NCBI RefSeq assembly: GCF_040183065.1
Contig: NC_091127.1
Span: forward strand, 110,425,834 to 110,489,833
DNA length: 64,000 nucleotides
Direction: 5' to 3'
Origin: Periplaneta americana
Taxonomy: Eukaryota; Arthropoda; Insecta; Blattodea; Blattidae
In this document: piece after piece, positions 23,346 through 35,786 of the stretch
How positions within the stretch are numbered: position 1 is the stretch's first letter
Layout of the letters: each line of letters opens with the position of its first letter
Notes under the pieces: model-generated
Databases searched by the model: none
Told to the model about the DNA's origin: nothing
The model's input: only the letters and a program-made list of their open reading frames with translations
Position numbers and translations under genes: made by a program

Positions 23346-24995
23346 CACATGAGATCCTATGGCATCAATTGTTGCATCAGAAATTTTAAATTGTTTAAGT
23401 TGATTTAAAGTTCCTCGTGGGATCGTACCACGGGCACCGAACATGAGCCCAAAAACTGTCCAATGTATGATGTGGTATTGTGCTCTGAGATGCTGATAAC
23501 AAGGCTCATAGATGACTTGTTTTACAGTATAACAATGTAAAAATATCCTGAACCACACCTAGAATGAAAACTGAATAACATTTCACATACTAGTATTATT
23601 TTTTTTTTAAAGGTACTTGATTTGTAAAAATGTTATCACCATAAGTCAGACCACCGTTGTCCTTTTCCATTAAACCATAGAAAGCACTGATTTTCACTCC
23701 ACTGTTTGCTCTCATCGAGTGCAGTGTAAGTTTAGTGAACAGCAAACATAAGAAAATGCCTGAACTGAAGTCGTGTAGAAGTAATTTAATTTAGCAGTGG
23801 ATCAAATATTTTTCATGCTGTCAGAACAAATGGATGGGAAAATTCTATACTGTCAACTATGAGCTGTTTTTTAAGAACTGCTCTTCAAATTATTTAAATT
23901 GCATTATTTATGTAATGTCATACTGGATGTGCTTATTGCATGTATTTAACTTAAGGAGCGAATATATTCAATTCCTGTTTGAGTTATTAAAATTTAAGTA
24001 TATATCGGATTTATTAAATAAAATCATCTGCCCTCCAATAAGGGTGACCACAAGGATCCAGAGAACAAATATGTATATAGAAGTTTACAATGAAACAATG
24101 AAAAAACATACAATAACTCTCAAAAGGAAATTAAAGAAAATGTCATTATATTACTTGAAACAGAGATGAAATTGCAAAATTTGAATTGAATCCTTCAGAA
24201 TTTCTCTAAGGATTTTCTCAATGTTGTAAAATGTGAATCCCATTGATTTTAACAGGTTATAGGTGTATTTGGAGATGGTATCATGAACTCCAAAAAGAAT
24301 TCGTGTACTGACCAACAATCAGCCATGATGTTATATTGCTTACTAAAATAAGGAATGCAAGGTTTAAAGATAATTCTATTTTCATCATCAGTAAGTTTTG
24401 GCTTTTCTGCATCTCTTTCAAATCTGATAGTCGTGTCTAGTATCATTCCTGTATTGTTTTTTCTATCAATAACAAAAGCTGCTCATTCTGCTGAATCATC
24501 TTCAGAGGTACAATGCACTTCTTCTTGGACTTCTAATCCCTGTTTTAAGATATCAGCAAGCATTGTTCTTATCCTGTGATGGCAGTTATTTTGCAGTAAC
24601 TCAGTCCTTCAGTAGAAACCCAACACATGTCCAAGTGTTTCAGTCTCGTCACAGCCTGGATGGCGGCACAGGTTGTGTTGAATGCTCTACCTGGCACTGA
24701 TCGTACTGCAGAAAGGTTGCATGACATCTTCACTGTATTATTCAGATGATGACAGGCCTTTTTTATTGAATATCCAGAAATTTGCCTTAGAACATTTCAC
24801 ATAAAAACTGATTCCTTTATCCTTGTGTGGCAGTTGACACCATGGAGAAAAAGATCTTTTTCTTAGGATTTCTCTCAGTTCCTGTCCTCTCTTTAATTTC
24901 GGAAATTCATCTTCAGGGATATTAAGATTAGGTAAAGCATGTTGTCTTTCTTTGTTAAGATCTGTAATAAAATTTAAATAGAAATCATTTACATG
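23346..24995 (-). pseudogene. R2/R4-like LINE C-terminal half with restriction-like endonuclease, interrupted
   Basis: Reading the minus strand downward from about 24995: HALPNLNIPEDEFPKLKRGQ; a zinc-finger block CRHPGCDETETLGHVLGF (about 24690-24610); an endonuclease-like block DRKNNTGMILDTTIRFE (about 24470-24410); KPCIPYFSKQYN (about 24355-24320). After an unrelated stretch (about 24290-23570) come FGLMFGARGTIPRG and the terminal LKQFKISDATIDAIG (about 23450-23350). This domain order (CCHC-like finger, then PD-(D/E)xK-type endonuclease, then a GARGT tail) is that of R2/R4/Dong-type LINEs. Stops and the internal interruption make it inactive. Confidence 0.7.
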
Positions 24996-24999
24996 TAGA

Positions 25000-27480
25000 A
25001 GTTGAGTGCATATATTAAAATGTGAATGCTAGCTTCTCACTCCAATGATATCAAAACTTCGAAGTTTCCAGAAGCATAGATCATGACATTAGGGGTGTCA
25101 TCAGGAAGCATCAACATTTCCTTAACAGCACTTCTTATAACACTTAGAGTTGACAAGTTGACAGATATGCTTGCAATATATGAAAAAAGAATGATAGAAA
25201 AGAACTGTAACTTAAGAAATGGAATAGTGATGTCAAATTCATATAACATCAAATATTAAAACTAGACATTAGAATTATGCTGTCAGTAATCACTGCTGTA
25301 AAACAAATGTAATATTCTTACTAAATCCTAGTTTAAATGGGAAAAATATCAGTAAAAGTATGATTTTCTTAACAGAAAAACTAGCATTCAAAATTACTGA
25401 CAACAACAGTCAAAGAAAATCATTTTTGCACATGTTCTGGAACGTTATGTGCAACATGCTTTCTCCCTATAAATCTGGGCTCTCGTGACCACATTTGATT
25501 CAATAAAGGTCATGGAATAAGCATTAGTCCTTGAAATTCTTAAACGTATTTATATTAAAATACTTCTAAACCCTTAAAATTCATATCACTTTAATACTTA
25601 ATATCTTTAAGTAATCATCTATTTTTTTGCACAAGTTTCTTCATAAAACATAAGGTATGAGAAAATTAAAATAAGATAGGCTAATTTTAATACCATTTCA
25701 CTATTTCTAACTTTGTCCCTCAACCACAACAGTCATGCAAATAGCCAGATGATGTTATTAGACAGTCTATGATATTTTATGCATTTGATGATGAAGGTTC
25801 ACTTCAACACTGAAATATTCCGTGTATGTTAGCAATAGGGTGATGAAGGGGACTGTGAGCTTCCTACGTTAAACATGTGTCTTAATGAAAATTAATTAGT
25901 GTATCTATTCCTAATTATTTCCCAATACTTCTGTGATTCAAAATGTTAATCCAAAACTGATTCTTTTCCCATAACACAATTTTTTTTTATTATTAACACC
26001 CATCATGATACAAGCACAACTACATTATCATACTACTGTTTTGCAAACTCTTCAATGAAATCTAATATTTATAAACTGAAAAGAACAATCCACTGACGTA
26101 GAGAAAGAAATAAAGGAGTGTAAATATGAAACATACAATTCTTATATACTATGAATACAATGAAATTCATGTTACTTTTTTGGGCCACCATTTGAACAAC
26201 TTCATGTTTTCATGGGAACACAACATGGACTCTAAATTGTGTATGTCATGCAAATGTGGGACTTTGGAACCTATCTCTTTCTCCTTAATGAAATATATAA
26301 GATTATATATACATATATATTTATAGAATAGCATACAGTTATCAATATTAAGACGTATAATGTGAGTAGCTGCAGTGATCATACACTGATAGACATATTA
26401 AAAAATAAGAAATATAGTTCATATCCATCCTCTAACGTGTAAATAAATATTCACAACAGCTCTTGACTCTACATATATTTAACTACTGAAGTCAAATGCA
26501 CACTCCATTTTTAAGCTAAAACACTTTCTTCTTCCATACAGTACGTAAAATCTAGCTCGCTGTATCATAATCTGAATTTCAACCAATATATCTGTAGGTC
26601 TTGCATTATTACACAAGAAATATAAATTCCTAAAGTTCTAATAACTGATATACCTTTGGTGCAAATAAGAAAAGAAAACCACAAGGACACAAAGAATTGT
26701 TAACTCTAGTATCAATATAATATTTATTATTTACAATTTACGACCTATCCTAGAGGTATGTCAATAATAAAAAGAATGTAATGAAGCGTCTGAAGTAATG
26801 CAAGAGGTAATTACTTGGTCTTTACTGTCTATATGACTAAATTGTATTTTGATCGTTAAAATTACCTGGATACCTTAATGCAAACATTTCTTCCTTTCCT
26901 ACTGCCCCTTAACATCCAAAACCTCGACAAAAGGTGAATGTGCATCTGTTATCCCCCAAATCACCATATCAACATTAAGCTATAAAGCGAAGGAAAACAT
27001 CTAACATTCCAAGATTGACAAAGAGGACTGCTTCACAGAAATTCTAATATCTAGTGTCAAGCCTATCACACGCTGATTGGGAGGAAAGGGGGGGAACTAC
27101 CACATGAAAACATGAAGTTGAGGAGTGAGGCAGCAGAATTCGATTTCTTCCAAATGTCTTATTGCGTTGGGCACTCTGATGTCACATTTCTTCTCGTTGG
27201 TTGAACAGTCTTGCACAAGTTCGTTTACAACCAACCAACATAGCCAAAGATAAAGCACTGCCACAGTACCTTGCACTTGTCACTCCATTTGAGTGCAAGC
27301 GCGTGTCTCCTCCGTGCGCGCCGAGCCGACCGGCTGCGTTGTCCGTGAACACAGGAACACACCTACCTTGGAAGCAATGAGTGCACGCTTACCACAAACT
27401 AAATCTTTAAAAAAATCAAACGTAGGGTTTTGTACACTACTTTTCAAATTTTGCCAAAAGATGGAGACTGTTTTCTAGTA
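25000..27480. other. AT-rich interval downstream of the host gene
   Basis: No domain-bearing frame, SINE head or terminal repeats recognised. It may include distal 3' UTR of the minus-strand gene: further TTTATT (AATAAA complement) motifs lie near 26722. Confidence 0.35.
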
Positions 27481-27502
27481 TATAAAAATATAAAAGTCCT
27501 CT

Positions 27503-27508
27503 TTTATT
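27503..27508 (-). terminator. Candidate polyadenylation signal AATAAA
   Basis: The plus-strand TTTATT is the complement of AATAAA on the coding strand, 326 bases after the TAA at 27834. It is the first exact hexamer I found downstream, giving a 3' UTR of about 350 bases. Later hexamers could be alternatives. Confidence 0.45.
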
Positions 27509-27833
27509 GAGCATTATTTTGCACAATTTTACTGGCATTGTACTGAACCAAACTTGGATAAAATAACGACCAGCTTCGACAGTTCTTTAAACAAAATCTT
27601 TTGTACGATAGACCGAGCACCACATGCTTACTGACTAACACGTTCATGACGTATTGCACCACTATACGTTTACTAAAATCATTAACTTCCTGTGTTCACT
27701 TCATTCACAACCTCAGCACACGGGACACACCACACTTGCCGCAAAAGTTTTTTCGATTCATTCATACGAGTGACTGTAAACGACTTTCTTTGACGAGATA
27801 AAATCAAACACACCTAAATGGACTGACCAGAGG

Positions 27834-28798
27834 TTAACCAGTGTCTTCCCCACCTGGGGGAGCATCACCTTCTGAGCTCTGCTCAGCAGTACTTGGTGGG
27901 TGTTCGTTATTACTAGGAGTAAGTTCACTCTGGGATTCTGCAACTGGCAGGGGATTATTGTTACCAGAGTTATCAGCACCAAAATCAACACTGTTTGCGA
28001 CAACATTGCCATCACCAACACTACTATCATCGCAGATTCTATCATCGACTTCAGTATTATCATGTACTCCACTGGTATTGTCAACTGTGGCACTATCATC
28101 GACTCTGCAACTATTATGAACTCCTGCATCATTGTCAAACCCTGTGTCTGCGTCAAATTCAGCAGCTTCATCAATTCTAGAGGCATCATCACCTCTGTTA
28201 CCATCATCACAACTGATGTCACCGCCAATGTTGGACTCCGTGGGCTTTGGCTCCTCTGCACACAGACTTGAGTTTCTTTCCTCGACACTTGTTTCCATAG
28301 GCTCACCATCTCCACCATTATCCCCACCACCCTCTGCTCCAGCAGAAGGTTCAGAGGATGGTTCTGGAGCCACTTCTGTCATTGGAGAAGCATTGCTCCA
28401 TCGAGACTTCCTAGCCCGATCCCTCTCTTTGACAGGGGGTGTGGATGGAGTCTTCTTCACATCATCTCCCTGTTTCCCACCTGCCTCCTCAGACCTGTTG
28501 CCCCTCCTGGGACTACGGCTTGAATCCTCGTCTCTCCTCCAAGGACCGGGTCCATCCCTCTCCCCCCCTCGAAACCTGCCCTCGTCACGCCCCCCTGGAG
28601 GTCCGCTGCCAGGTCCCCTCCTTGGGCCCCGTGGTTCCCAGCCACGAGGATGACGTCCATCTTCTCTTCCTCGCCTATCCATCTCATCGAACGGTGGACG
28701 CCCAAAGTACGGATCTGGTGGTCCTCCATCGACTGGTGGGCCTTCAAATCCCCGTGGATACATAGGAGGCGGTGGTCCCTGGCCTTCCATCCAGATAC
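27834..28798 (-). CDS. Terminal coding exon of a Pro/Gly/Arg-rich RNA-processing-type protein
   Basis: The acceptor is TTTTAG at 28799-28800. The exon starts with the last two bases of a Gly codon (phase 1) and ends at TAA 27836-27834. About 321 codons in order: a Pro/Gly/Arg-rich segment (GPPPPMYPRGFEGPP; repeated PRG and GRP), an SR patch (SSRSPRRGNRSEE), and a basic motif KERDRARKSRWSNASP. The R-K-S-R-W core resembles UHM-ligand motifs of splicing factors such as SF1 and SF3B1. Then follows an acidic Asp/Asn/Ser-rich tail with imprecise VDDS/VDNT/VDDR repeats, ending PPGGEDTG. Codon use and GC stand out from the AT-rich surroundings. Likely nuclear, in pre-mRNA processing. SCAF4/SCAF8 or CHERP-like proteins are candidates but I cannot confirm orthology. 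Opposite-strand frames here are shadows. Confidence 0.88.
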
Positions 28799-28829
28799 CT
28801 AAAATTACAGCAACATAATACATGCAACA

Positions 28830-30420
28830 TGTAGGAAACTAACCAACGAACAGGACATCTATACATCTTAACAACAAACATGAATACTTTTTAAACATCA
28901 CATAAAAGATAATAAATAGCTAGATTGCAAGCATTTTCTACAAATCAACGTTAATAACACAATAATTCTCAACAAAATTTTTGTGGATCAAAACATGAAA
29001 ATCTTATTTTGTACAATATTCACAAGTCGAATATCATGTACTCCATTCTGATAAACCCCCTTGAAGACTGATAGAATAAACAAAACTGAAGTAAAAAAAT
29101 TTACTTCAATCCAGGTGACTTGGTATCAGTGTCCCAGTATTAATATGTAATATCCATCCACCCACTTCTCTCTCTCTTTCTGTATAGACATCTCAGACAT
29201 TCAATATTTTTAGGCATACAAAAGAATGCCATTTATGCATCAGCATTTTCTACTGAATTTGAAATGGACATGCAGAAAGCAACAAGGCGACCATTCATAA
29301 TCAATAAGCCTACAGGATATATTTGAAAAACTTGTATCCCTAAGAAATTTGAAATGATTGTTCAATTATGAAGCACCTGCTATGTGTCAAAGGAAATTTT
29401 TTCAGTATTGGCTGGCAAGGATGAGTGCTCCATTCTTGAACAATGATAATAATTACATGGAAAATCGAAGGACTCATGATGATGGCAAAAATAAAGGAGG
29501 CTACTGTGAATAAAAAAAGACTAAATATATAGATATAAGGTGACAAAGTTGAGACAAGACGACATGAGACCACAGAATCTTCAATCTTATTTTGTACAAG
29601 AATATCGAGATTAAAAACAACTTGAAACAGCTTGACCGAATGAAATAAAGAAGGCTGTCAAATATTATTCATTTATTACACTTGGATACCTGCAATTTGA
29701 AAGTTCATGATGACTTGGTGTAAAGATAAACATTTATGATTAATAATAGAATATCTGGTTTTCAATATAGTGATTTTTTGTTCCTTGTTAAAGAAATTAT
29801 TAACTGTTTGGATAAAGTGAACTATGTTCGCCAATGAAATCAAGTGCTCTAATAGGTACGTAACATTTCGCAAATATGAACTGCAACTATAAACTAGTTT
29901 GGGTACATATAACTGTTTTCTCTTGCATTCAGTAGGGATCTGCGTTATTTATTTTATTTTTTGGTGAAAATCTAGATTTCGCGTTATTTTTTTTAAATGG
30001 ACTTAAGTGCATTTTGAAGAATGTGTCATTTTTACAGGTTTTCGGTGATATTATAATGCATGTATCAATTATCGCAGGACAATATTGAATTTTTAATTAA
30101 GAAAAATATTTTGCATCATGTCAAGTAACTAAAATTAGAGTCACTCTATAATATGTACGAGACAAATGGAACCAAACATAACCTTCCTTAATGCACAATC
30201 CACAAGCACTTACAATGGCTTTATTTCTAGTAAATACAAGGTACAAGATTAAGAAACAGATCTCCAGTGGTTACAAGCAGCTCTTATGGTAGTTAGGAGT
30301 AATTATAGCAACATTACTCATAATCAGTGGAGTGGAGGTGAAGTCAGGGCCAACATTGGGAGCAGACGTCAACCTTGACTATGATCAGAGAAAAAATGAA
30401 GAAAGGGTTTGGAGAAATGA
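28830..30420. other. Intronic AT-rich DNA, nothing recognised
   Basis: No coding domain or terminal repeats. Contains a CT-rich stretch near 29165. Confidence 0.35.
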
Positions 30421-30439
30421 TGCAAGAAATTAAACACGG

Positions 30440-30925
30440 GAAACAATGGAGAGATCATAGAAAAATTACTGCAAGTGAACAATAAGCTTCAAGTTAGAAT
30501 CAACAATCTGGAAGACAAAGAAAAAAGAACCCAACTTTTTCAGCATCTATGAAGTGAGAGAGTGAGAGTAATAGTGAGAGTGAGAGAGGGGGGGGGGATT
30601 CGGTCTAGAAATATACGATGTAATATATCATATATGTAGAGAAATCTTTGATTTGAACTTGGATGAGAGAGACATAGAAGCATATGGTATAGGGAAAGGC
30701 AGAAATCGCCCAATTCTAGTCAAATTTACGAGCTTGAGGGCTAAAGAATTGATTAGGAGTAGATTAAAAAATCTGAAAAGGACGAAATTAGGGTAGAGCA
30801 CGATTTTAGCTTAAAAATTATAGTGAAAAGAAAACTCTTGCCTACATTCATAAGGAAAGCAAGAAGGAAAGGACATTTTGCGACTGTAGTGAAGGATAAG
30901 CTGAGTGTTATTGTTGTTTTCTAAT
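30440..30925 (+). pseudogene. LINE ORF1-like (RRM/L1-type) fragment
   Basis: The plus-strand frame gives EIFDLNLDERDIEAYGIGKG, then RPILVKFTSLRAKELIRSRL, and later RKARRKGHFATVVKDKLSV. This is the 'xxRPIxVxFxxxxxKxxIxxxxKxL...A+xxGxxAxxxxDKLxV' pattern of LINE ORF1 RNA-binding proteins. A GA-rich microsatellite (30555-30598) interrupts the upstream part, and stops are present. Upstream a coiled-coil-like Lys/Glu/Asn stretch is visible. Confidence 0.6.
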
Positions 30926-31611
30926 GCCAGGCATTTGACAAAGTAATTTGACCTCTTGCACTCCAATATTTTTCAAAGATATTGTCATGATCAGTCACTG
31001 AAGCACAGATTTTGAGGTGTTCCGAATCCATTTCTCAGTTTGAGTTGCACAATGGGCAAGGATAATCTGTAAATAAACAGAAATATTTTTGACCTTGAAT
31101 ATTGTCAGAAAATCTATAACTCCTCACAATGTTGGATAAGTAGATTACACAGAAGAGTAAGAACAGCTACAACACTGAATTTTTCGAGACAGGAATATCG
31201 ACAGAGCAAGGAACAGAAACGACTGGATGATACAGCAAAAAGTGAACATATGGGTGAGAATACAAAAATCAACAAAGATTAATCAGCTGAAGCATAAAGC
31301 TGATGAATGGAACAAAGACTTAAGAGAAAAACTAGCATAACAAGAACAATCGAGACAGCAAAAAGATCTTTGAATGAATTGATATCATCAACAAATGGGA
31401 GTCTTGCAGTTATAGAGGAGAGGAGATGAATAAACCGTGAGGTGTATGATTAGAATCATAGAGTGAAATGAAGGCTATAGGAAGAATGGAAAACAATACA
31501 CAGAAATTACACATAAAACCAGGTCAGGAGGAAGGGAGTTCAGACAAAGGCAAGAATCGAGGGGAAGGGGAAAGAGATGAGAATAACTTCAGTAAAAGAA
31601 AGCATATTAAC

Positions 31612-31662
31612 AAGAGAGGGAGAGGGAGAGGGAGAGGGAGAGGGAGAGGGAGAGGGAAACAG
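31612..31662. repeat. (GAGGGA)n microsatellite
   Basis: About eight hexamer copies. The Arg-Gly run in the plus frame is its translation. Confidence 0.9.
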
Positions 31663-31974
31663 AAAACATATAACTTTACAAATTGGTGTATAGAAGGGCT
31701 AAAATGATGTGTGGTGGGCTACTGCAGTGTATAAAATGATAAAGAAAGGATATAATAGTGTTCTGTTGTTTTTAAGTACAGAAGGAATAAGTTTAATATT
31801 AGACCTGTCAGATTAGAAGATGCTAATTAGGATTGTGTGGAACGTAAAAAGTAATACAGGAATAAACATTGGCGTTTTATTAGAGATTAAAATGACGAAA
31901 GAAGGAAGATTAGAGCGATTAATAGGATAGTCATTGACGATACGAGACAGAATACTAAGACTAATAAAGGGACT

Positions 31975-32525
31975 AAGGAAAATGCTTGTTATTATTCTGT
32001 CGAGAAGCTTTTATCATCCAGTCTGCTGTCAAAAAATCTGAAAGTTAGAATTTATAAAACAATTATATTACTGGTTGTTCTTTATGGTTGTGAAACTTGG
32101 ACTATGATTTTGAGAGAGGAACAGAGGTTAAGGGTGTTTGAGAATAAGGTGCTTAGGAAAATATTTGGGGCTAAGAAGAATGAAATTACAGGAGAATGGA
32201 GAAAGTTACATAACACAGAACTACACGCATTCTATTCTTCACCTGACATAATTAGGAACATTAAATCCAGATGTTTGAGATGGGCAGGGCATGTAGCACA
32301 TATGGGCGAATTCAGAAATGCATATAGTATGATAGTTGGGAGGCTGGAGGGAAAAAGACCTTTGGGGAGGCCGAGATGTAGATGGGAGGATAATATTAAA
32401 ATGGATTTGAGGGAGGTGGGATATGATGGTAGGAATTGAATTAATCTTGCTCAGGATAGGGACCGATGGCAGGCTTATGTGAGGACAGCAATGAACCTCC
32501 AGTTTCCTTAAAAGCCATAAGTAAT
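31975..32525 (+). pseudogene. LINE (family L) 3' end
   Basis: Third copy of the family seen at 15308 and 18603. The long frame 32104-32439 reads through ENKVLRKIFGAKKNEITGEW, CLRWAGHVAHMGE and RPLGRPRCRWEDNIKMDL. It lacks RT, and an upstream stop separates it from its own 5' part. It ends with AAAAGCCATAAGTAA, a degenerate (TAAG)n tail. Confidence 0.88.
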
Positions 32526-32529
32526 AATG

Positions 32530-33015
32530 GGACTGTTACAAGCATAAATGTAGAAAAGGGATAGCAGATATACTAATGAAAGATCGGAAAGGTGTTATGA
32601 AGAATAATAAGGAGCTTATATGATAAGATGGTTGTATTATTATTATTTCAGGTAGGAAGGAAGAATTGTAATGAATTAATTTTCAGTGAGGGCAATCAAG
32701 GTTGTATTAGCAGAAGACAGTAATGTGGTTAAGTGTGTTTGAAGTGTGCAAAAAGCAATTTTAAATGAGTTATAGTGTAGCAAAGTGTTTTAAAATGAAC
32801 TGGAATGTGGGGACAGATGCAATGGAAATGAATAGAAAATAGACTAAGATAGTAGGATCAGATTACAAAAAAGTTAAATGAGACTAATATAGGGGACTGT
32901 TATTAGTAATAGGCCAGATAAAAGTGATATTCTAATGCAGTTTTGAAGGTTATGTCAATAAAAATTATAGTTTAGGATATATTTATTAATAGCTATTATA
33001 ATGATAATCAGATGG
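32530..33015. other. No recognised feature (intronic)
   Basis: AT-rich. No domain, SINE or repeat pair noticed. Confidence 0.35.
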
Positions 33016-33017
33016 TA

Positions 33018-33165
33018 CTTGTCAACAATGTATGCAATGGAGGGGGAAAGGAACTGGCGACCGTACCCCTTTATCTCTTGGCTTAGCTGCCTCATGAGTG
33101 ATGCCTCATTGGTGTCATTTATGAAATTCAAACCTGTCTTCGGATAGTTGACTAAACAAACAATC
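33018..33165 (+). repeat. Dispersed repeat R, 3' part
   Basis: The block ATGGAGGGGGAAAGGAACTG ... TTGGCTTAGCTGCCTCATGA ... CCTGTCTTCGGATAGTTGAC recurs at 37130-37245 (plus) and 55784-55915 (minus). Its end also recurs at 50180-50215. A multi-copy element of unknown class. Confidence 0.8.
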
Positions 33166-33699
33166 AGATGTTAACATAAATTAGTTATAGTGTGACCAGT
33201 ATACAGAAATGTGAAGGCACACCGTAACTTGTATGTGTATTGATGACATTAAACATTCATATTCATATTAAATTTATCTTTTCACCTTGCAGCATAATTT
33301 GGTATGTTTGTTCTTGAACTACACTGTACCCTTTCATGATCATTGAATCAGTTTGATTTCCAAAGAACAGAATCGACTTCACCTTTCCCACAGTGTAGTA
33401 TCCACATTACTGTTAATGATGAATATAACTTGTTAGCCAGGTCTTCAGAACTGTAATTTTGTAAGTGCTATTGATACAGTGATTTTCATAGTTGTTTTAA
33501 CATTCCTCTTAACATCTGCACTTTTTAAGCAATTTAGTGTCTCTTCTGTTTCAAAATACAAATTCCATTCTTTAGCTACTTCAAAATTTGTCACTATCTT
33601 TCTAAGTTCAATTGAATCAGATCAGTGATGTATTCCACTAAATCCTTGACCTTGGAAGGAATGCGGTAGCTTTCTTTTCTGGGGGGCGGGGGAGGAGGG

Positions 33700-33885
33700 A
33701 ATGCAGGGATATCTATCTTAAGGCAAGGGAACTGGGTACAGCAAGAAACAGTTTACTGGTTACCATTATGTGGGATGAAGCTTTTACAGTGGAGTTTCAA
33801 TTATAAAACAACAATAAAAGTAATTTAAACCCATGTTGCTGCAACAATTCGTTCCGAAAATAATACCTTGGCACATAATGAAACT
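33700..33885 (+). repeat. Direct repeat D, copy 1
   Basis: GGCAAGGGAACTGGGTACAG ... GTTTACTGGTTACCATTATG ... TTTAAACCCATGTTGCTGCA is repeated at about 85% identity at 35205-35400, 1.5 kb away in the same orientation. Origin unknown. No LTR features (primer-binding site, TG...CA ends) are evident. Confidence 0.75.
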
Positions 33886-33969
33886 ATTATTTGCATAAAG
33901 TTGATAATTTTGACAAATTCGCGTTATTTCGCGAAAAGAAAAACTTCTTAATTTCGGTTTATTAATGTA

Positions 33970-34155
33970 CATAACTGCTTACTGAAGGATGCACTAGAAG
34001 GAATGGTGAACGAGAAGAATTCGGGATAGAAGAAGGTATCAGATGATAGACGACATTAAGATCATATGAGGAAACAAAGACGAAAGCAGAAAATAGGATA
34101 GATTGGAGAAAGCTGGGTTTGCAGTGAAAGACCCTTCGGCAGAACAATGAATGAA
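33970..34155 (+). pseudogene. LINE polyprotein tail (family X), 3' end
   Basis: Near-identical to the minus-strand fragment at 13345-13460 across AAGGATGCACTAGAAGGAAT. It continues to a SYEETKTKAENRIDWRKLG-like translation and an ATGAATGAATGTA 3' end, typical of a short-repeat LINE tail. Confidence 0.55.
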
Positions 34156-34797
34156 TGTATATAATGCCTAGAAACAGTTTCCTAAGTATTTTGTGGTATA
34201 TTTAATAAAGACAGGTTTTACTGCAAATACAGATCTCTACTAATCAAGAATTGGCTATTTTCTAATTCTTGTGAAGATTTTGAACTAATTAAATATTCCC
34301 ATTCTCAGAATTTTTTTTTGTCATAATTTGTGTAAGTTGTAAGATTTGTAATGATTATTGTAATATTACGAACACCTAAAATTTTTGTGCATGTTATCCC
34401 CACTCCCGCCAAATATTTAATTTCAGTTTTGAGATAATTTGAACATTTAACACATGTGAAATTGTGATATTCTATTTAATAATCCTTAATGTCTGTATTT
34501 AACAATGCTCACACAACAGAAGCTATTCAGCATGATGAAAAATTGATAAGCAGGACAACAAGAAAACCCAAAATGAATCTTGTAGATCACACCTGCTTAG
34601 CGATAGCAAGATCATTCTAGATCACAATGTTCTGATAAGTATGTTGATGTGCAGTAGATCTGTAAGGTTGTTTTTAAACATGTTTAAATTTTACTTCCTA
34701 TTTCTCCAATTCAAGCCATTACTTCAAATATTTAAATATTTTTCTGTTATAAAATATCAGTCATGTTCATTACTCGTTATATTTTCATTAGCCGTTA

Positions 34798-34885
34798 TTG
34801 ATGGTGCAGTGGTCACCGTGCTTCCCATTCAATGTTTCACAGGTTCAAACATTGCTGTGAACAATAGATTTGGCAATGAAATCAT
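34798..34885 (+). mobile_element. Possible tRNA-derived SINE head
   Basis: A GATGGTGCAGTGGTCACCG A-box-like block and a CAGGTTCAAACATTG B-box-like block are about 35 bases apart. The body could not be matched to another copy in the window. Confidence 0.35.
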
Positions 34886-35204
34886 TTAGTAGAGCTTCCA
34901 GAAAGAAAGCTTATCCTTACATAACAAATACTTTTCAGAATAAAGAGAGCATCAGACAAAATTATTGGTGGCCATTTTCTCACTAGGCTTCTTGTATTAT
35001 GCTGACAAATGTGTCTGTGAGATTGTAGTCGTCTCTGATGATCAAATCAAGAAAACAAAATCACATTCTGGCACTGTTGTGAAGGTTCTGAAGAACTAAA
35101 CAAAACATTTTCTAATGATAGTCTCCTTTCCAGACTGTCAGAAGACTCTGAAAACTCAATACAGGTTGGAACGCAGGGATCTCTCTCTGAAAACTTACTA
35201 CAGA

Positions 35205-35400
35205 TGCTGACACACAGCGATATCTATCTGCAAGGCAAGGGAACTGGGTACAACAAGAAACAGCTTACTGGTTACCATTATCCAGGATAAAGCTTTTACA
35301 GTGGAGCTTCAAATAAAACAACAATAAAAGAAACATTTAAACCCATGTTACTGTAACAATTCGTTTCGAAAATGAAATCTTGGCACACATGAATATTTTT
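35205..35400 (+). repeat. Direct repeat D, copy 2
   Basis: Second copy of 33700-33885. Confidence 0.75.
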
Positions 35401-35464
35401 CTTTTAGATTACAAGTTGAAACAAAATTATGTATTACAAGAAATATTATCCCTTACACTACCAT

Positions 35465-35665
35465 TTTAGCTCATGGGTAACGAGTTAGTCTCCTGATAGA
35501 AGACTACGATGGCGCGTGGGTTCAAATTCCACTTGGACTGATAACCTGATTTGCATTTTCCCTAGGTTTTCCATAACTATAATGCACATTGTAATACACA
35601 GCAAATTTTAAGTTTCATCTCGTCAAAATATCATCTTCCTATCACCAATTCTACCAATGCTAAAT
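35465..35665 (+). mobile_element. tRNA-derived SINE
   Basis: An A-box-like TAGCTCATGGGTAACGAG is followed by a B-box-like GGGTTCAAATTCC at about 35518-35530. The body includes CTAGGTTTTCCATAACTAT and ends ATCACCAATTCTACC ... TAAATAACCTT. A single copy in the window, placed by its tRNA-like head. Confidence 0.6.
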
Positions 35666-35786
35666 AACCTTGCATAATAATGGATTTATCACACTGGTTA
35701 AAAATTAATCAAGAACAATTAAATCCATTTCACTGTTTATCTACCTCTGAGTGAGGTTCTGGCTGATAATGTACATCTATTATCAG

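Noticed and set aside
27841..28765. Several long plus-strand and alternate-frame minus-strand open frames over the terminal exon
   Set aside because: Shadows of the GC-biased coding exon. Only the frame joined by phase-1 GT/AG junctions makes a consistent gene.
31468..31707. Arg-Gly repeat 'RGG-like' frame
   Set aside because: The (GAGGGA)n microsatellite within LINE-derived sequence; no other RGG protein features.
33700..35400. LTR retrotransposon bounded by direct repeat D
   Set aside because: Copies are only about 85% alike, lack TG...CA ends and a primer-binding site, and no gag/pol is found between them.
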